The notes under the pieces were generated by a model. The model was not told the DNA's origin. It did not search any database and saw only the letters and a program-made list of their open reading frames with translations. Source: Liquorilactobacillus cacaonum DSM 21116 (lineage in GTDB: Bacteria; Bacillota; Bacilli; Lactobacillales; Lactobacillaceae). Taken from it: a stretch of 64,000 nt of DNA. Positions within the stretch are counted from its first letter, which is position 1. Every line of letters starts with the position of its first letter. Where the stretch lies: NCBI RefSeq assembly GCF_001436735.1, contig NZ_AYZE01000008.1:268058-332057 (forward strand), written 5' to 3'. Shown in pieces: positions 18,071-25,788 of this stretch. The position numbers were made by a program, and so were the translations under genes.

Positions 18071-18473
18071 ATTCCACCTTACTCAAATCCCACTCGCTCA
18101 ATTTTGCTAAAACTCTCTGATTTGCAGGTAGCCAATCTAATTTTTGGAGAGCTTGCTGGTTTACCCAAAAAAACTCATGGTAAATTTGGGGCCGCAAGAT
18201 TTTTGTCTTCAACTTGGCAAAATAAAAGTACAATAGTACATCTGCAAATTGATAATGATAGGTATAGGGTTCAATGACACTTTGACCGATTATTACCTCT
18301 ACACCAAGTTCTTCGAAAATTTCTCTTTTTAAAGCTTGCAATATCGACTCATTGGTCTTCACCTTTCCACCCGGGAACTCCCAATGTCCACCTAATATTG
18401 TGGATAATCTCTTTCCGACAAAAATTTTTTCGTCTTGATCTAAGATTACCGCACAAGCCACTTTTTTCAGCAT
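18057..18473 (-). CDS. Nudix hydrolase, MutT-like (8-oxo-dGTPase type)
   Basis: A 138-residue Nudix protein. The Nudix box GX5EX7REUXEEXGU is intact at residues 36-58 (G36, E42, R50, E51, E54, E55, G57), and the flanking WEFPGG and late FFWV are typical of MutT/CTP pyrophosphohydrolase-like enzymes. ATG at 18473 lies six bases after AGGGG; a longer frame upstream lacks a ribosome site. It is the first gene of the unit with the PLD-helicase. It may sanitise oxidised nucleotides or act on a signal nucleotide; the exact substrate is unknown. Confidence 0.86.
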   Translation of the reverse strand: MLKKVACAVILDQDEKIFVGKRLSTILGGHWEFPGGKVKTNESILQALKREIFEELGVEVIIGQSVIEPYTYHYQFADVLLYFYFAKLKTKILRPQIYHEFFWVNQQALQKLDWLPANQRVLAKLSEWDLSKVEYDGK

Positions 18474-18539
18474 TACTATCCCCTTCAAATTACATATAAT
18501 TAACTTCATAATACTTTACTGTTATCCTGGAGACAACCC

Positions 18540-18552
18540 ATGTGAGTCACAT
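18540..18552. promoter_or_regulatory. Palindrome in the Nudix-lepB divergent region
   Basis: ATGTGA-G-TCACAT is a perfect 13-base palindrome between the divergent Nudix and lepB genes. A possible operator; nothing else supports it. Confidence 0.25.
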
Positions 18553-18593
18553 CCGTAAGCTTAAATTAACTAATATTCCCTAATTGGTAACAT

Positions 18594-18622
18594 TTGACTA
18601 ATATTAAAACGAATATTATATT
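18594..18622 (+). promoter_or_regulatory. Promoter of lepB with iterated repeats
   Basis: TTGACT (18594-18599) and TATATT (18617-18622), spacer 17. Three copies of ACTAATATT/ACGAATATT begin at 18569, 18597 and 18609; two overlap the promoter elements. Confidence 0.6.
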
Positions 18623-18671
18623 TAGGTATATATTTTAAAAATACATTAACTATTTTTAGGAGGGGATTCCT

Positions 18672-19262
18672 TTGCCAATTTTAAAAAATATACTAAGCTG
18701 GCTTTGGCCCATTCTAATTGGGATTTTTCTTGCATTTATCATTAAAACCTTTTTACTAAGTTTTGTAACAGTTAATGGAAATTCGATGTATCCCAATCTT
18801 AAGTCCGGTGAATATGTACTTCTATTAAAAAGAGCAACAATTAAACATAATTCAGTTATAGTATTTAACGCTTATGGTGTGGACAAACAAGAACCAAACG
18901 TTACTACAAAGACAAACTATATTAAACGGGTGATTGGTCTACCCGGTGATATAGTCGAATATAAAGATAGCGGTAAATTATATATAAATAACCAGTTAAT
19001 TTCTCAATCATACATTACAAAAAAGCAACAAACTAACGGGACTTTGAAACTTTCATCAAATCTCAAAGCTTCTGCCAATGTGACTTTGGGAACTAATAAA
19101 AAATTTACAGTCCCACGTGGAAAGTACTTGGTACTAGGTGATAATCGTAAAATTTCAAATGACAGCCGTTATTATGGATTCGTACCCAAAAATAAAATTA
19201 TGGGTGTAGCTAAAGCATTCATTTGGAATAACAAGCACCAATTAATTAATTCTTTCAAATAG
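18672..19262 (+). CDS. lepB: Signal peptidase I
   Basis: A 196-residue membrane serine protease that removes signal peptides. One N-terminal membrane segment (about residues 11-32) is followed by NGNSMYPNL with nucleophile Ser 38 and by IKRVIGLPGD with the general base Lys 85; LGDNRKISNDSRYYG is the conserved box D/E. The start is TTG at 18672, six bases after TAGGAGGGG. The gene is monocistronic with its own promoter. The genome may carry other copies, as is common in lactobacilli. Confidence 0.93.
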   Translation: MPILKNILSWLWPILIGIFLAFIIKTFLLSFVTVNGNSMYPNLKSGEYVLLLKRATIKHNSVIVFNAYGVDKQEPNVTTKTNYIKRVIGLPGDIVEYKDSGKLYINNQLISQSYITKKQQTNGTLKLSSNLKASANVTLGTNKKFTVPRGKYLVLGDNRKISNDSRYYGFVPKNKIMGVAKAFIWNNKHQLINSFK

Positions 19263-19377
19263 CAGTTAATATTTCCTCGGTTATAACTTTTTCTTGTCCC
19301 GTTCTTTTTTCTAAAAATATTAATTTTTATTATTGTCTTTCATCTATCTTAAACATAAAACACATAGGAGTAATCTA

Positions 19378-19617
19378 ATGTTACCTTGGAAAAAAATGAT
19401 TACACATCCCACGAGGTACACCAAATTTATAAAATTTGAAACAATTGTATCATGGCCATTTAATCTCTTATTGTTTTTCATCAATTTTATGGTTGCTAAA
19501 TTGGCAATCATCATTATTATTTTATTTGTCCTGAATTGTCTGTTAACGATAATATTTTATTGGTTAGACTTTAAAGACAGACATAATAAGAATTCCGCTA
19601 TGAAATACTGGAAGTAG
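19378..19617 (+). CDS. Small two-segment membrane protein
   Basis: A 79-residue protein starting at ATG 19378, seven bases after AGGAG; an upstream ATG at 19333 lacks a ribosome site. Two hydrophobic stretches are visible (about residues 26-37 and 38-62), flanked by basic ends. No family is recognised. A terminator hairpin follows, shared with the convergent gene. Confidence 0.55.
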   Translation: MLPWKKMITHPTRYTKFIKFETIVSWPFNLLLFFINFMVAKLAIIIIILFVLNCLLTIIFYWLDFKDRHNKNSAMKYWK

Positions 19618-19647
19618 GAGCTTTATATAAATCTAGCCTATAAAAAA

Positions 19648-19673
19648 TAGGTTAAAGACATATCTTTAACCTA
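19648..19673. terminator. Bidirectional terminator between convergent genes
   Basis: TAGGTTAAAGA / TCTTTAACCTA perfect 11-base stem with a CATA loop, flanked by A-run on the left and a T-run on the right. Confidence 0.85.
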
Positions 19674-19685
19674 ACTTTTTTATGA

Positions 19686-19976
19686 TTATTTCTGCATATT
19701 ATCTTTGGCTTTCATTTTTTCTAATTCCTTTTGTGCTTTTATCTTGCGCGCTTCAAGCACCTGCATCCAGATTCCATTTAATATTGCTTCTCCCACAACT
19801 AAAACTACTAAGATTTCGATTATCTGCCCTTTTCCTTTAACTACAAATACATAAATCATCAAAATTAAAAATAAAATTCCAGGAACAGCCCCAAACCACT
19901 TGGGCAAATATCGTTCTAATACATAAATAACCGCCACAACAATCATTCCAAATATTAATCCTTTTAAGTCAGTCAT
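19686..19976 (-). CDS. Small membrane protein paired with a DUF2089 regulator
   Basis: A 96-residue protein with three hydrophobic segments (about residues 4-20, 31-47, 52-68) and a basic, Lys/Glu-rich helical tail. It overlaps the upstream DUF2089 gene by eight bases, so both are translated from one message. No defined function; a membrane partner of the regulator is plausible from the coupling. Ends at the shared terminator. Confidence 0.65.
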   Translation of the reverse strand: MTDLKGLIFGMIVVAVIYVLERYLPKWFGAVPGILFLILMIYVFVVKGKGQIIEILVVLVVGEAILNGIWMQVLEARKIKAQKELEKMKAKDNMQK

Positions 19977-20247
19977 CTTTTTCCTCCTGATAATCAGCTA
20001 TAATTTGCTTGGCCAAGTCCAATGATAATTTATCATCTATTACCATTTGCATTATTTTTGTCTCAAAAAAGCCAGATTTATTTTGCTCAATTAAATTAAT
20101 TTTCTGAATAATATTATTTAATCGTATCCTTATAGTTGGATAACTAACTTGATATACTTTAGCTAATTGTTTCAAAGAGCCTGAAGCTAATACAAGCTGC
20201 TTAATAAATTCTTGGTCTTCATGTTCTAGATTAATGAACCAATTCAT
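19969..20247 (-). CDS. DUF2089-family HTH regulator
   Basis: A 92-residue protein. The segment LEHEDQEFIKQLVLASGSLKQLAKVYQVSYPTIRIRLNNII, given here only for its middle, has the DUF2089 helix-turn-helix pattern (SGSLKQLAKVYQVSYPTIR). The C-terminal part is a helical region likely used for dimerisation. It has AGGAGG at suitable distance before ATG. A palindrome in its promoter (20284-20296) suggests autoregulation. It leads the two-gene operon with the small membrane protein. Confidence 0.75.
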   Translation of the reverse strand: MNWFINLEHEDQEFIKQLVLASGSLKQLAKVYQVSYPTIRIRLNNIIQKINLIEQNKSGFFETKIMQMVIDDKLSLDLAKQIIADYQEEKDD

Positions 20248-20283
20248 TTTTCTCCTCCTCTTTTTAATAATGTTTATTATATA

Positions 20284-20296
20284 TTAACATTGTTAA
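20284..20296 (-). promoter_or_regulatory. Candidate operator of the DUF2089 regulator
   Basis: TTAACA-T-TGTTAA, a perfect 13-base palindrome, lies just upstream of a TATAAT-like box on the minus strand. AATGTT and AACATT flank the same region as a wider inverted repeat. Confidence 0.4.
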
Positions 20297-20425
20297 AGCT
20301 AAAGTCAAGCTTATATTAATTTTATAAAAAAAGATGAGCATTCTTTATCTCATTTTCTCAATTTAATATTAAAGGGATTTCGAACCACATTTCCAATTAA
20401 AAGTAATGTTTATTCATTTATATGC

Positions 20426-20431
20426 TATAAT
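20426..20431 (+). promoter_or_regulatory. Extended -10 box before the M20 peptidase
   Basis: TGCTATAAT gives a consensus -10 with an upstream TG; no clear -35 is visible. It places the transcript start after 20436. Confidence 0.5.
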
Positions 20432-20472
20432 ATCAATATAAAATGAATATAAAGGGTATTGTGGTGGGATTA

Positions 20473-21633
20473 ATGGATAAAAAAACAAAAATTGAAATAC
20501 TAAAGACGATCCTTGCAATTGAATCAATCAATAATAATGAAGCACTTGTAGCAGATTACATTGCTTCTCTTTTTAGTGAATATCCTGTAACTGTTGAAAA
20601 AGTAACTTATGCACACAATCGCGATAATCTTGTTATTACAATTGGTTCGTCAGGACCTATCCTTGGCTTTTCAGGACACATGGATGTTGTTGCTCCAGGT
20701 AATCTCACAGACTGGGTTACTCCCCCATTTGAGCCTACAATCATTGATAATCGTATGTTTGGACGTGGCGCTGCAGATATGAAAGGTGGTCTTGCTGCAC
20801 TAGTTGTCGCTTTACTTGAATTACTCGAAAAAAATATTAAATTAAAGGGTAGAGTTCGTCTTCTTGCAACTGTTGGAGAAGAGACTGGAGAATATGGAGC
20901 CGCACAATTAACTAAACTTGGATATGCAGATAATCTTGCTGGCTTAGTGATTGCCGAACCAACAGATAATATGCAAAGAATTGTTTATACTTCCCGTGGA
21001 GTTATTGATTATAAGGTTATTTCAAAGGGAAAATCTGCGCATAGTGCGCGCCCACAATATGGTATCAATGCTATCGATAATCTTTTAGCATTCTACGAAC
21101 TCGCAAAAAAAAGATTGTCTGCTTTTACTGAAACAGATACAATCCTTGGTGGAATAACTCATAATATTACTGTTATTAATGGTGGCGAACAGATTAATAG
21201 CATCCCTTCATCAGCTGAATTAATGGGCAACATTCGGACCATTCCGCAATACCCTAACCAAATTTTTTTCGAGGCGTTAGAAAAAATAATAGTTGAATTA
21301 AATGAAAAAAAAGACTTCGATTTAAGTATCAGTTATAGCTTTCCTGAAGAGGCAATTCCAGGAGAACCTGATTCAAATATCATTCAAATTGCCCAAAAAG
21401 TTCATCAACAATATTGGAAAATCCCCGTTAAAGTAACTGGCAGTTTAGGTGCAAATGATGGTGCGGAATTTCTTCAAGCAAAGGGAGACTTTGCCAGTAT
21501 TGTATTGGGTCCTGGGTCGCACACATCACATCAAAGCAATGAATATATTGAACTTGATACTTATTTAAAAGCAATAAAATTCTATCAAAACTTTGCAGTC
21601 ACCTTTTTAAATGAACAATCACAGGTGATTTAA
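20473..21633 (+). CDS. dapE: M20 family ArgE/DapE deacylase
   Basis: A 386-residue zinc metallohydrolase. Metal ligands and catalytic residues are visible: FSGHMDVV with His 69 and Asp 71, Asp 102 in GRGAADMKGG, and Glu 136/137 in VGEETGE; a dimerisation domain follows. This layout suits succinyl-diaminopimelate desuccinylase or acetylornithine deacetylase. ATG at 20473 lies after GGTGGG and downstream of the mapped -10; an ATG at 20443 would begin almost at the transcript start. The gene stands alone, so DapE versus another N-acyl-amino-acid deacylase is undecided. Confidence 0.82.
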   Translation: MDKKTKIEILKTILAIESINNNEALVADYIASLFSEYPVTVEKVTYAHNRDNLVITIGSSGPILGFSGHMDVVAPGNLTDWVTPPFEPTIIDNRMFGRGAADMKGGLAALVVALLELLEKNIKLKGRVRLLATVGEETGEYGAAQLTKLGYADNLAGLVIAEPTDNMQRIVYTSRGVIDYKVISKGKSAHSARPQYGINAIDNLLAFYELAKKRLSAFTETDTILGGITHNITVINGGEQINSIPSSAELMGNIRTIPQYPNQIFFEALEKIIVELNEKKDFDLSISYSFPEEAIPGEPDSNIIQIAQKVHQQYWKIPVKVTGSLGANDGAEFLQAKGDFASIVLGPGSHTSHQSNEYIELDTYLKAIKFYQNFAVTFLNEQSQVI

Positions 21634-21673
21634 AAAATAATAAGCATTTTTTTTGTTAAAGCTCTCTTGCTAC

Positions 21674-21700
21674 GATATTGTTATATTAAGTAACAATATC
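21674..21700. promoter_or_regulatory. Perfect inverted repeat before the FAD oxidoreductase
   Basis: GATATTGTTA (21674-21683) and TAACAATATC (21691-21700) are fully complementary with seven bases between. It lies 22 bases before the start codon; its centre fits the TGTNA-N7-TNACA pattern bound by GlnR/TnrA regulators. Confidence 0.5.
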
Positions 21701-21722
21701 AATCACCCAAGGAGGGCTTTTT

Positions 21723-23060
21723 ATGACTACAAATTCTTATGATTTTGACGTTTTATATTTAGGGAGTGGACATGGTACTTTTGATGGTGCAATTCCGCTT
21801 GCAGCTCAAGGAATTAAAGTTGCTGTAGTTGAAAGTGGTTTGATTGGTGGGACTTGCCCTAACCGTGGCTGCAATGCAAAAATCACGCTAGAATCACCCG
21901 TTGCTTTGGCACAACAAGTTGATGAGATGCAAGAGCTTGTTGGCAATTCTCTAAAACTTGATTGGGCAGCAACTGTTGCACACAAAACAGAAGTAATCGC
22001 TGAACTGCCCAATTTTATTGCAACCTTAATGGAGAATAATGGTATTACAATTATTAGGGGACGCGGTCATTTTATAGATACGCACACAATCATTGTAAAT
22101 GGTCAAAAAATTTCAGCTGCAAAATTTGTCATTGCAACAGGTTTGCATCCTCATCAACTCGATTTACCAGGGCGACAAATTATAAATGATAGTAGTGCCT
22201 TCATGAACCTAAAACAATTGCCTAAACGGATTGCAATTATTGGGGCCGGATATATTGGTATGGAATTTGCAACAATTGCCACAGCATTTGGCTCTGAGGT
22301 CACTGTTTTGATGCGTTCTGATACAGCATTACGTAGTTTCCACCAACCATTTGTTAAAAAAATTATCGACAAGCTAAGAGCAGATGGTGTTACGTTCATT
22401 AAAAATGCTAAAATAAATTCATTTTCAGATGATCAAGGTGATAAAATCATTCATTACAATGATGTAGAAAAAGTAAAAGTAGATTGGATTTTAGATGCGA
22501 CTGGCAGAATTCCTAATACTACTGGCTTAGGTCTGGAAAAAATCGGAGTAGATTACGATGATTCAGGAATTATCGTCAACGAATTTTTACAAACTACTGT
22601 TCCTCATATCTATGCTAGTGGAGATGTTATCAAAAAGAAACAACCCAAGCTAACCCCAACTGCAATTTTTGAATCGCTCTATCTTATGAAAACATTCACT
22701 GGTAATACAAAAGAAGCAATTGTATATCCAGCAATTCCTTCAACCGTTTTTACAATTCCACGAATTGCAAAAGTTGGTATTTCGCCTAAAGATGCAGCAA
22801 ACAATTCCGAACTAACCATCGTTTCAAATGATATCCTAGACAACTGGTACCGCCATGTAGAAAAAGAATCATTTGGTGAAAACAAATTGATTTTCGATCA
22901 ACAAAAACGTTTGGTTGGCGCAACAGAAATAAGTAACCATGCAGAAGATGTAATCAACACACTTTTACCAGCAATAGAATTCAAGTTAACTCCGACACAA
23001 ATTGCAAAAGTTGTTCATATTTTCCCGACAATTGGGTCTGCCTCCTGGGAACTACTCTAA
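21723..23060 (+). CDS. FAD/NAD(P) pyridine nucleotide-disulfide oxidoreductase
   Basis: A 445-residue class I flavoprotein related to glutathione, mercuric and lipoamide reductases. The redox-active pair is Cys 45/Cys 50 in GGTCPNRGC; the second nucleotide-binding site is IAIIGAGYIGMEFA; the late FAD motif YASGD is present. The dimerisation domain ends HIFPTIGSAS, so Phe 434 stands where the catalytic His-Pro of typical disulfide reductases is found. Substrate therefore uncertain. ATG at 21723 follows AAGGAGGG. Monocistronic, with a terminator at 23114. Confidence 0.82.
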   Translation: MTTNSYDFDVLYLGSGHGTFDGAIPLAAQGIKVAVVESGLIGGTCPNRGCNAKITLESPVALAQQVDEMQELVGNSLKLDWAATVAHKTEVIAELPNFIATLMENNGITIIRGRGHFIDTHTIIVNGQKISAAKFVIATGLHPHQLDLPGRQIINDSSAFMNLKQLPKRIAIIGAGYIGMEFATIATAFGSEVTVLMRSDTALRSFHQPFVKKIIDKLRADGVTFIKNAKINSFSDDQGDKIIHYNDVEKVKVDWILDATGRIPNTTGLGLEKIGVDYDDSGIIVNEFLQTTVPHIYASGDVIKKKQPKLTPTAIFESLYLMKTFTGNTKEAIVYPAIPSTVFTIPRIAKVGISPKDAANNSELTIVSNDILDNWYRHVEKESFGENKLIFDQQKRLVGATEISNHAEDVINTLLPAIEFKLTPTQIAKVVHIFPTIGSASWELL

Positions 23061-23089
23061 AAAGAAGATAAACTTAATATATAATGATT

Positions 23090-23105
23090 GGCTCAAATTT
23101 GAGCC
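23090..23105. other. Perfect 16-base palindrome
   Basis: GGCTCAAATTTGAGCC lies 30 bases after the oxidoreductase stop codon. It has no loop or T-run and is distinct from the terminator that follows. Confidence 0.4.
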
Positions 23106-23113
23106 TAAGAATT

Positions 23114-23142
23114 GGAGCAAAAGTTTCATTTTGGTCCTTTTT
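23114..23142 (+). terminator. Terminator after the FAD oxidoreductase
   Basis: GGAGCAAAA / TTTTGGTCC stem with one mismatch, eight-base loop, followed by five T. Confidence 0.65.
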
Positions 23143-23264
23143 ACAGTGTCTATATACATCCGCTAAATTTGTTGGATTTAAAAATCATTTTGGCTTGTCA
23201 ATATAAGTAAAATAATATAAAATAAGATACAATAATTAATTTAACTTAATTGGAGACTGACACT

Positions 23265-23624
23265 ATGACCACTAATCAGCTACACTTTGACTGGAAATAT
23301 GGACTTTATTCGAATATTCCGTTTTTTTTAATCATTTTTCTTTTTTTATTCTCAGCTTTTAAAATTCTGATTCTATTAATATTGCTATTAGTAAGCTACT
23401 ATTTCTTTTCTCATTTATTTGAAAAAAAACATGATGATTATATTCGGAAAAATCGAACCTTCCACTCAAAAATTTCTTTCCTAAGTTTGATATTTTTAAT
23501 AATTGGTGAATTACTATTAATCTTTTATTCCAACAATTACAATACTTGGCACTTCATAGCAGTGTATACTTATGGCCTTTTTTGGTCATTTATTAAAGAT
23601 TCATTTTCAATTGCCAAACAATAA
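23265..23624 (+). CDS. Small membrane protein of unknown function
   Basis: A 119-residue protein with about four hydrophobic segments (roughly residues 17-35, 36-48, 67-83, 91-108). ATG at 23265 lies nine bases after TGGAG. No recognisable family motif. It is flanked by unrelated genes and has no clear operon partner. Confidence 0.55.
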   Translation: MTTNQLHFDWKYGLYSNIPFFLIIFLFLFSAFKILILLILLLVSYYFFSHLFEKKHDDYIRKNRTFHSKISFLSLIFLIIGELLLIFYSNNYNTWHFIAVYTYGLFWSFIKDSFSIAKQ

Positions 23625-23714
23625 TTAATCTTCTTTCACACCTCTTGTCAGTCAATATTGCGTCCTAAAATACTTTATTAACTTCTTTACAAAAAGACTC
23701 CACGAAGCATGCCT

Positions 23715-24257
23715 TCAATATTCCAATATTTTTTTTATTCTATAGTCAGCTACTTGAAGATGATTTATCCCTTCCAAATTCAATAAAGCAATTTTCCTTT
23801 CAATCCCACCAGCATAACCCGTCAATGAACCATTGCTTCCAATAACACGATGACAAGGAATAATAATCGAAATTGGATTATGCCCCACAGCTCCTCCAAC
23901 TGCTCGAGCAAAGCTGCCTGTTTGACTATCAGTATCTAACATTTGTGCGATATCTTTATAACTTGCAACTCTTCCGTAGGGAATTTGTTCCAATTTTGTA
24001 AGCACATTCTTTCTAAATACCGTAACTTCCGGTTTTAATGGCACTTCTTCAACTGCAGGTACTTCTTTGTTGAAAAAACTCTTTAACCAAGCCTCGGCCA
24101 ATTTTAGTGGCTTTACCTTTCTCGTTGATGCTTCATTCAAATTATACTTAGCACCATAATATTTCTGATCCTCAAACCAAACACCTAATACATATTCATC
24201 ATCACTTAACAGTAATACTTTACCTAACGGGGATAAAAATTCGCTTTTATACAGCAA
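23715..24257 (-). CDS. ogt: Methylated-DNA--protein-cysteine methyltransferase
   Basis: A 180-residue suicide repair protein that removes O6-alkyl groups from guanine. The active site PCHRV has acceptor Cys 135, followed by IGSNGSLTGYAGG; the helix-turn-helix with Arg finger is represented by IPYGRVASYKDIAQ. Length and order of domains are normal for Ogt-type enzymes. It stands alone. Confidence 0.94.
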   Translation of the reverse strand: MLYKSEFLSPLGKVLLLSDDEYVLGVWFEDQKYYGAKYNLNEASTRKVKPLKLAEAWLKSFFNKEVPAVEEVPLKPEVTVFRKNVLTKLEQIPYGRVASYKDIAQMLDTDSQTGSFARAVGGAVGHNPISIIIPCHRVIGSNGSLTGYAGGIERKIALLNLEGINHLQVADYRIKKILEY

Positions 24258-24400
24258 TACTCAGCTCCTCCATTCTACTAATCTTTAAATCCAAAATAAT
24301 ACAATTATGTGGTATTTTATCACTTTTAAATATACCAATTCTTTTTTTGCTTAAAAATACCATTAATTCAGTTTTCAACCGATAATCCATTATAGCAATT

Positions 24401-24435
24401 AAAAAACCAGACAATTATAAATTTGTCTGGCTTTT
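24401..24435 (-). terminator. Terminator of the VOC dioxygenase gene
   Basis: CCAGACAA / TTGTCTGG stem with an eight-base loop; the minus strand continues into six T, the plus strand into CTTTTT, so it may work both ways. Confidence 0.8.
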
Positions 24436-24532
24436 TAATTTGATTATCATCATACAAAAAATTTTAGTTACACTTCATTAATACCTACTTTTTCTGGTTA
24501 AAAAAGCGATAACACAAAAAAATCACTTAAAT

Positions 24533-25408
24533 TTAAAATATTTCTTCTTGAAACTTCAACTTAATTCCATTAGGATCAACCAGTACAATTTTTGTATCAT
24601 CAATCTCATAACTATACTTCTTTTCGTCTAAATGTGATTTTATCCTATCTAATTCGAGATTATCTGGTACAAAAAAAGTGTAGTAATCTAATCCTAGATC
24701 GTTGTCTTCCATAGCTGGAATATCTCTACCCATCCAGATGTTTGAACCAATATGATGATGGTAACCTCCGGTAGCAAAAAATTTTGCTTGTTGTCCAAAG
24801 TCAGTTTTTAATGACAATCCTAAAATATCAGTGTAAAACTCCTGCGTTTTATCTAAATCTGCAACTTTCAAATGTACATGTCCAACAATTGTACCTTCAG
24901 GAAAGCCTGACCATTTACGATCTGCTTCTTTAATTACGCCTTCAGCATCCATTTCAATCGTAATCGCTGGAATTTCACCATCTGGACCGATATCCCATTT
25001 TTCCCTAGGTTTATCATGATACACTTCAATCCCGTTACCTTCTGGATCTGTAAGGTAAATGGCTTCACTATATCCATGATCACTTGCTCCAATAATTGGG
25101 GCCTTGCCTGTTATATATTTTATCAATGCATTTCCCAAATCGCGCCTTGTAGGTAAATGAAATGCTACATGATATAATCCTGTTTTTCTAGTAATCGGCA
25201 ATGGATTATCAATCTTTCTTAATATTAATAGGGGTGTTCTCTCATCGCGAGCACCTAATACACTAATTGCTTCATTGCTTGAAATAATACTCAAACCAAT
25301 AACCTCTTTATAAAACTCAGTTTGACTCTTCAAGTTAGCAACTTTTAACGCAACCGTACCTGTATGTGTTTTTTCTGATAATTGAAATGCTGGAATAATT
25401 GCTGCCAT
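24533..25408 (-). CDS. VOC-family ring-cleavage dioxygenase, CatE-like
   Basis: A 291-residue protein of two glyoxalase/bleomycin-resistance (VOC) modules. Each begins with the metal-side motif (TGTVALKVANL and GHVHLKVADL); HHHIGSNIWMG and GNGIEVYHDKPREKW are typical of B. subtilis CatE, a catechol-2,3-dioxygenase. The start at 25408 is eight bases after GGAGG; an ATG five codons upstream would overlap that ribosome site. The CatE relatives handle quinone and catechol stress; a palindrome in the promoter fits a MarR-type repressor. Confidence 0.85.
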   Translation of the reverse strand: MAAIIPAFQLSEKTHTGTVALKVANLKSQTEFYKEVIGLSIISSNEAISVLGARDERTPLLILRKIDNPLPITRKTGLYHVAFHLPTRRDLGNALIKYITGKAPIIGASDHGYSEAIYLTDPEGNGIEVYHDKPREKWDIGPDGEIPAITIEMDAEGVIKEADRKWSGFPEGTIVGHVHLKVADLDKTQEFYTDILGLSLKTDFGQQAKFFATGGYHHHIGSNIWMGRDIPAMEDNDLGLDYYTFFVPDNLELDRIKSHLDEKKYSYEIDDTKIVLVDPNGIKLKFQEEIF

Positions 25409-25449
25409 TTTCTTTTCCTCCATTTGTATAAATTATAAAGTTATTTCTC

Positions 25450-25477
25450 ATTATACATACTTATCAAAAGTAAGCAA
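25450..25477 (-). promoter_or_regulatory. Promoter and possible operator of the VOC gene
   Basis: On the minus strand TTGCTT (25477-25472) and TATAAT (25455-25450), spacer 16. The spacer holds TACTT-N5-AAGTA (25458-25472). Confidence 0.55.
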
Positions 25478-25729
25478 TTGTTTATTCCTATATTCTTTAT
25501 AATTACTTGAATAAGCGTAATTTCTATTCTGTTTTACACCTAACATTCCACTAAGATAAGCTTACAACTGTATTAACATAACCTATTAGGTAGTATTTTA
25601 TAGTTGAGTAACTACTACTTTTCAAGTATAACAATCCATCAAAAGTATCTTATATCTTTTCCCAAATTATTTGAATTACATACAAACTTAATTCTCTGCA
25701 ATTAATTCTTTCTTTTAGTAAGAGAACAA
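25478..25729. other. Intergenic region between divergent VOC and MFS genes
   Basis: No gene seen. It contains TAGTTGAGTAACTA, a short palindrome, and ends at a TATAAT box (25730-25735) for the MFS gene, which has no good -35. Confidence 0.4.
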
Positions 25730-25788
25730 TATAATATGTTATATGGATACTATATTAATTTATTCTTATGTATAGAGAGGTTTCATTC

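Noticed and set aside
15179-18473. Mobile prophage or restriction cassette boundary
   Set aside because: No integrase, attachment repeats or phage genes nearby; base composition looks like the rest of the window.
20333-20361. Terminator ATGAG/CTCAT between DUF2089 and the M20 peptidase
   Set aside because: Five-base stem with weak flanks and no gene ending there.
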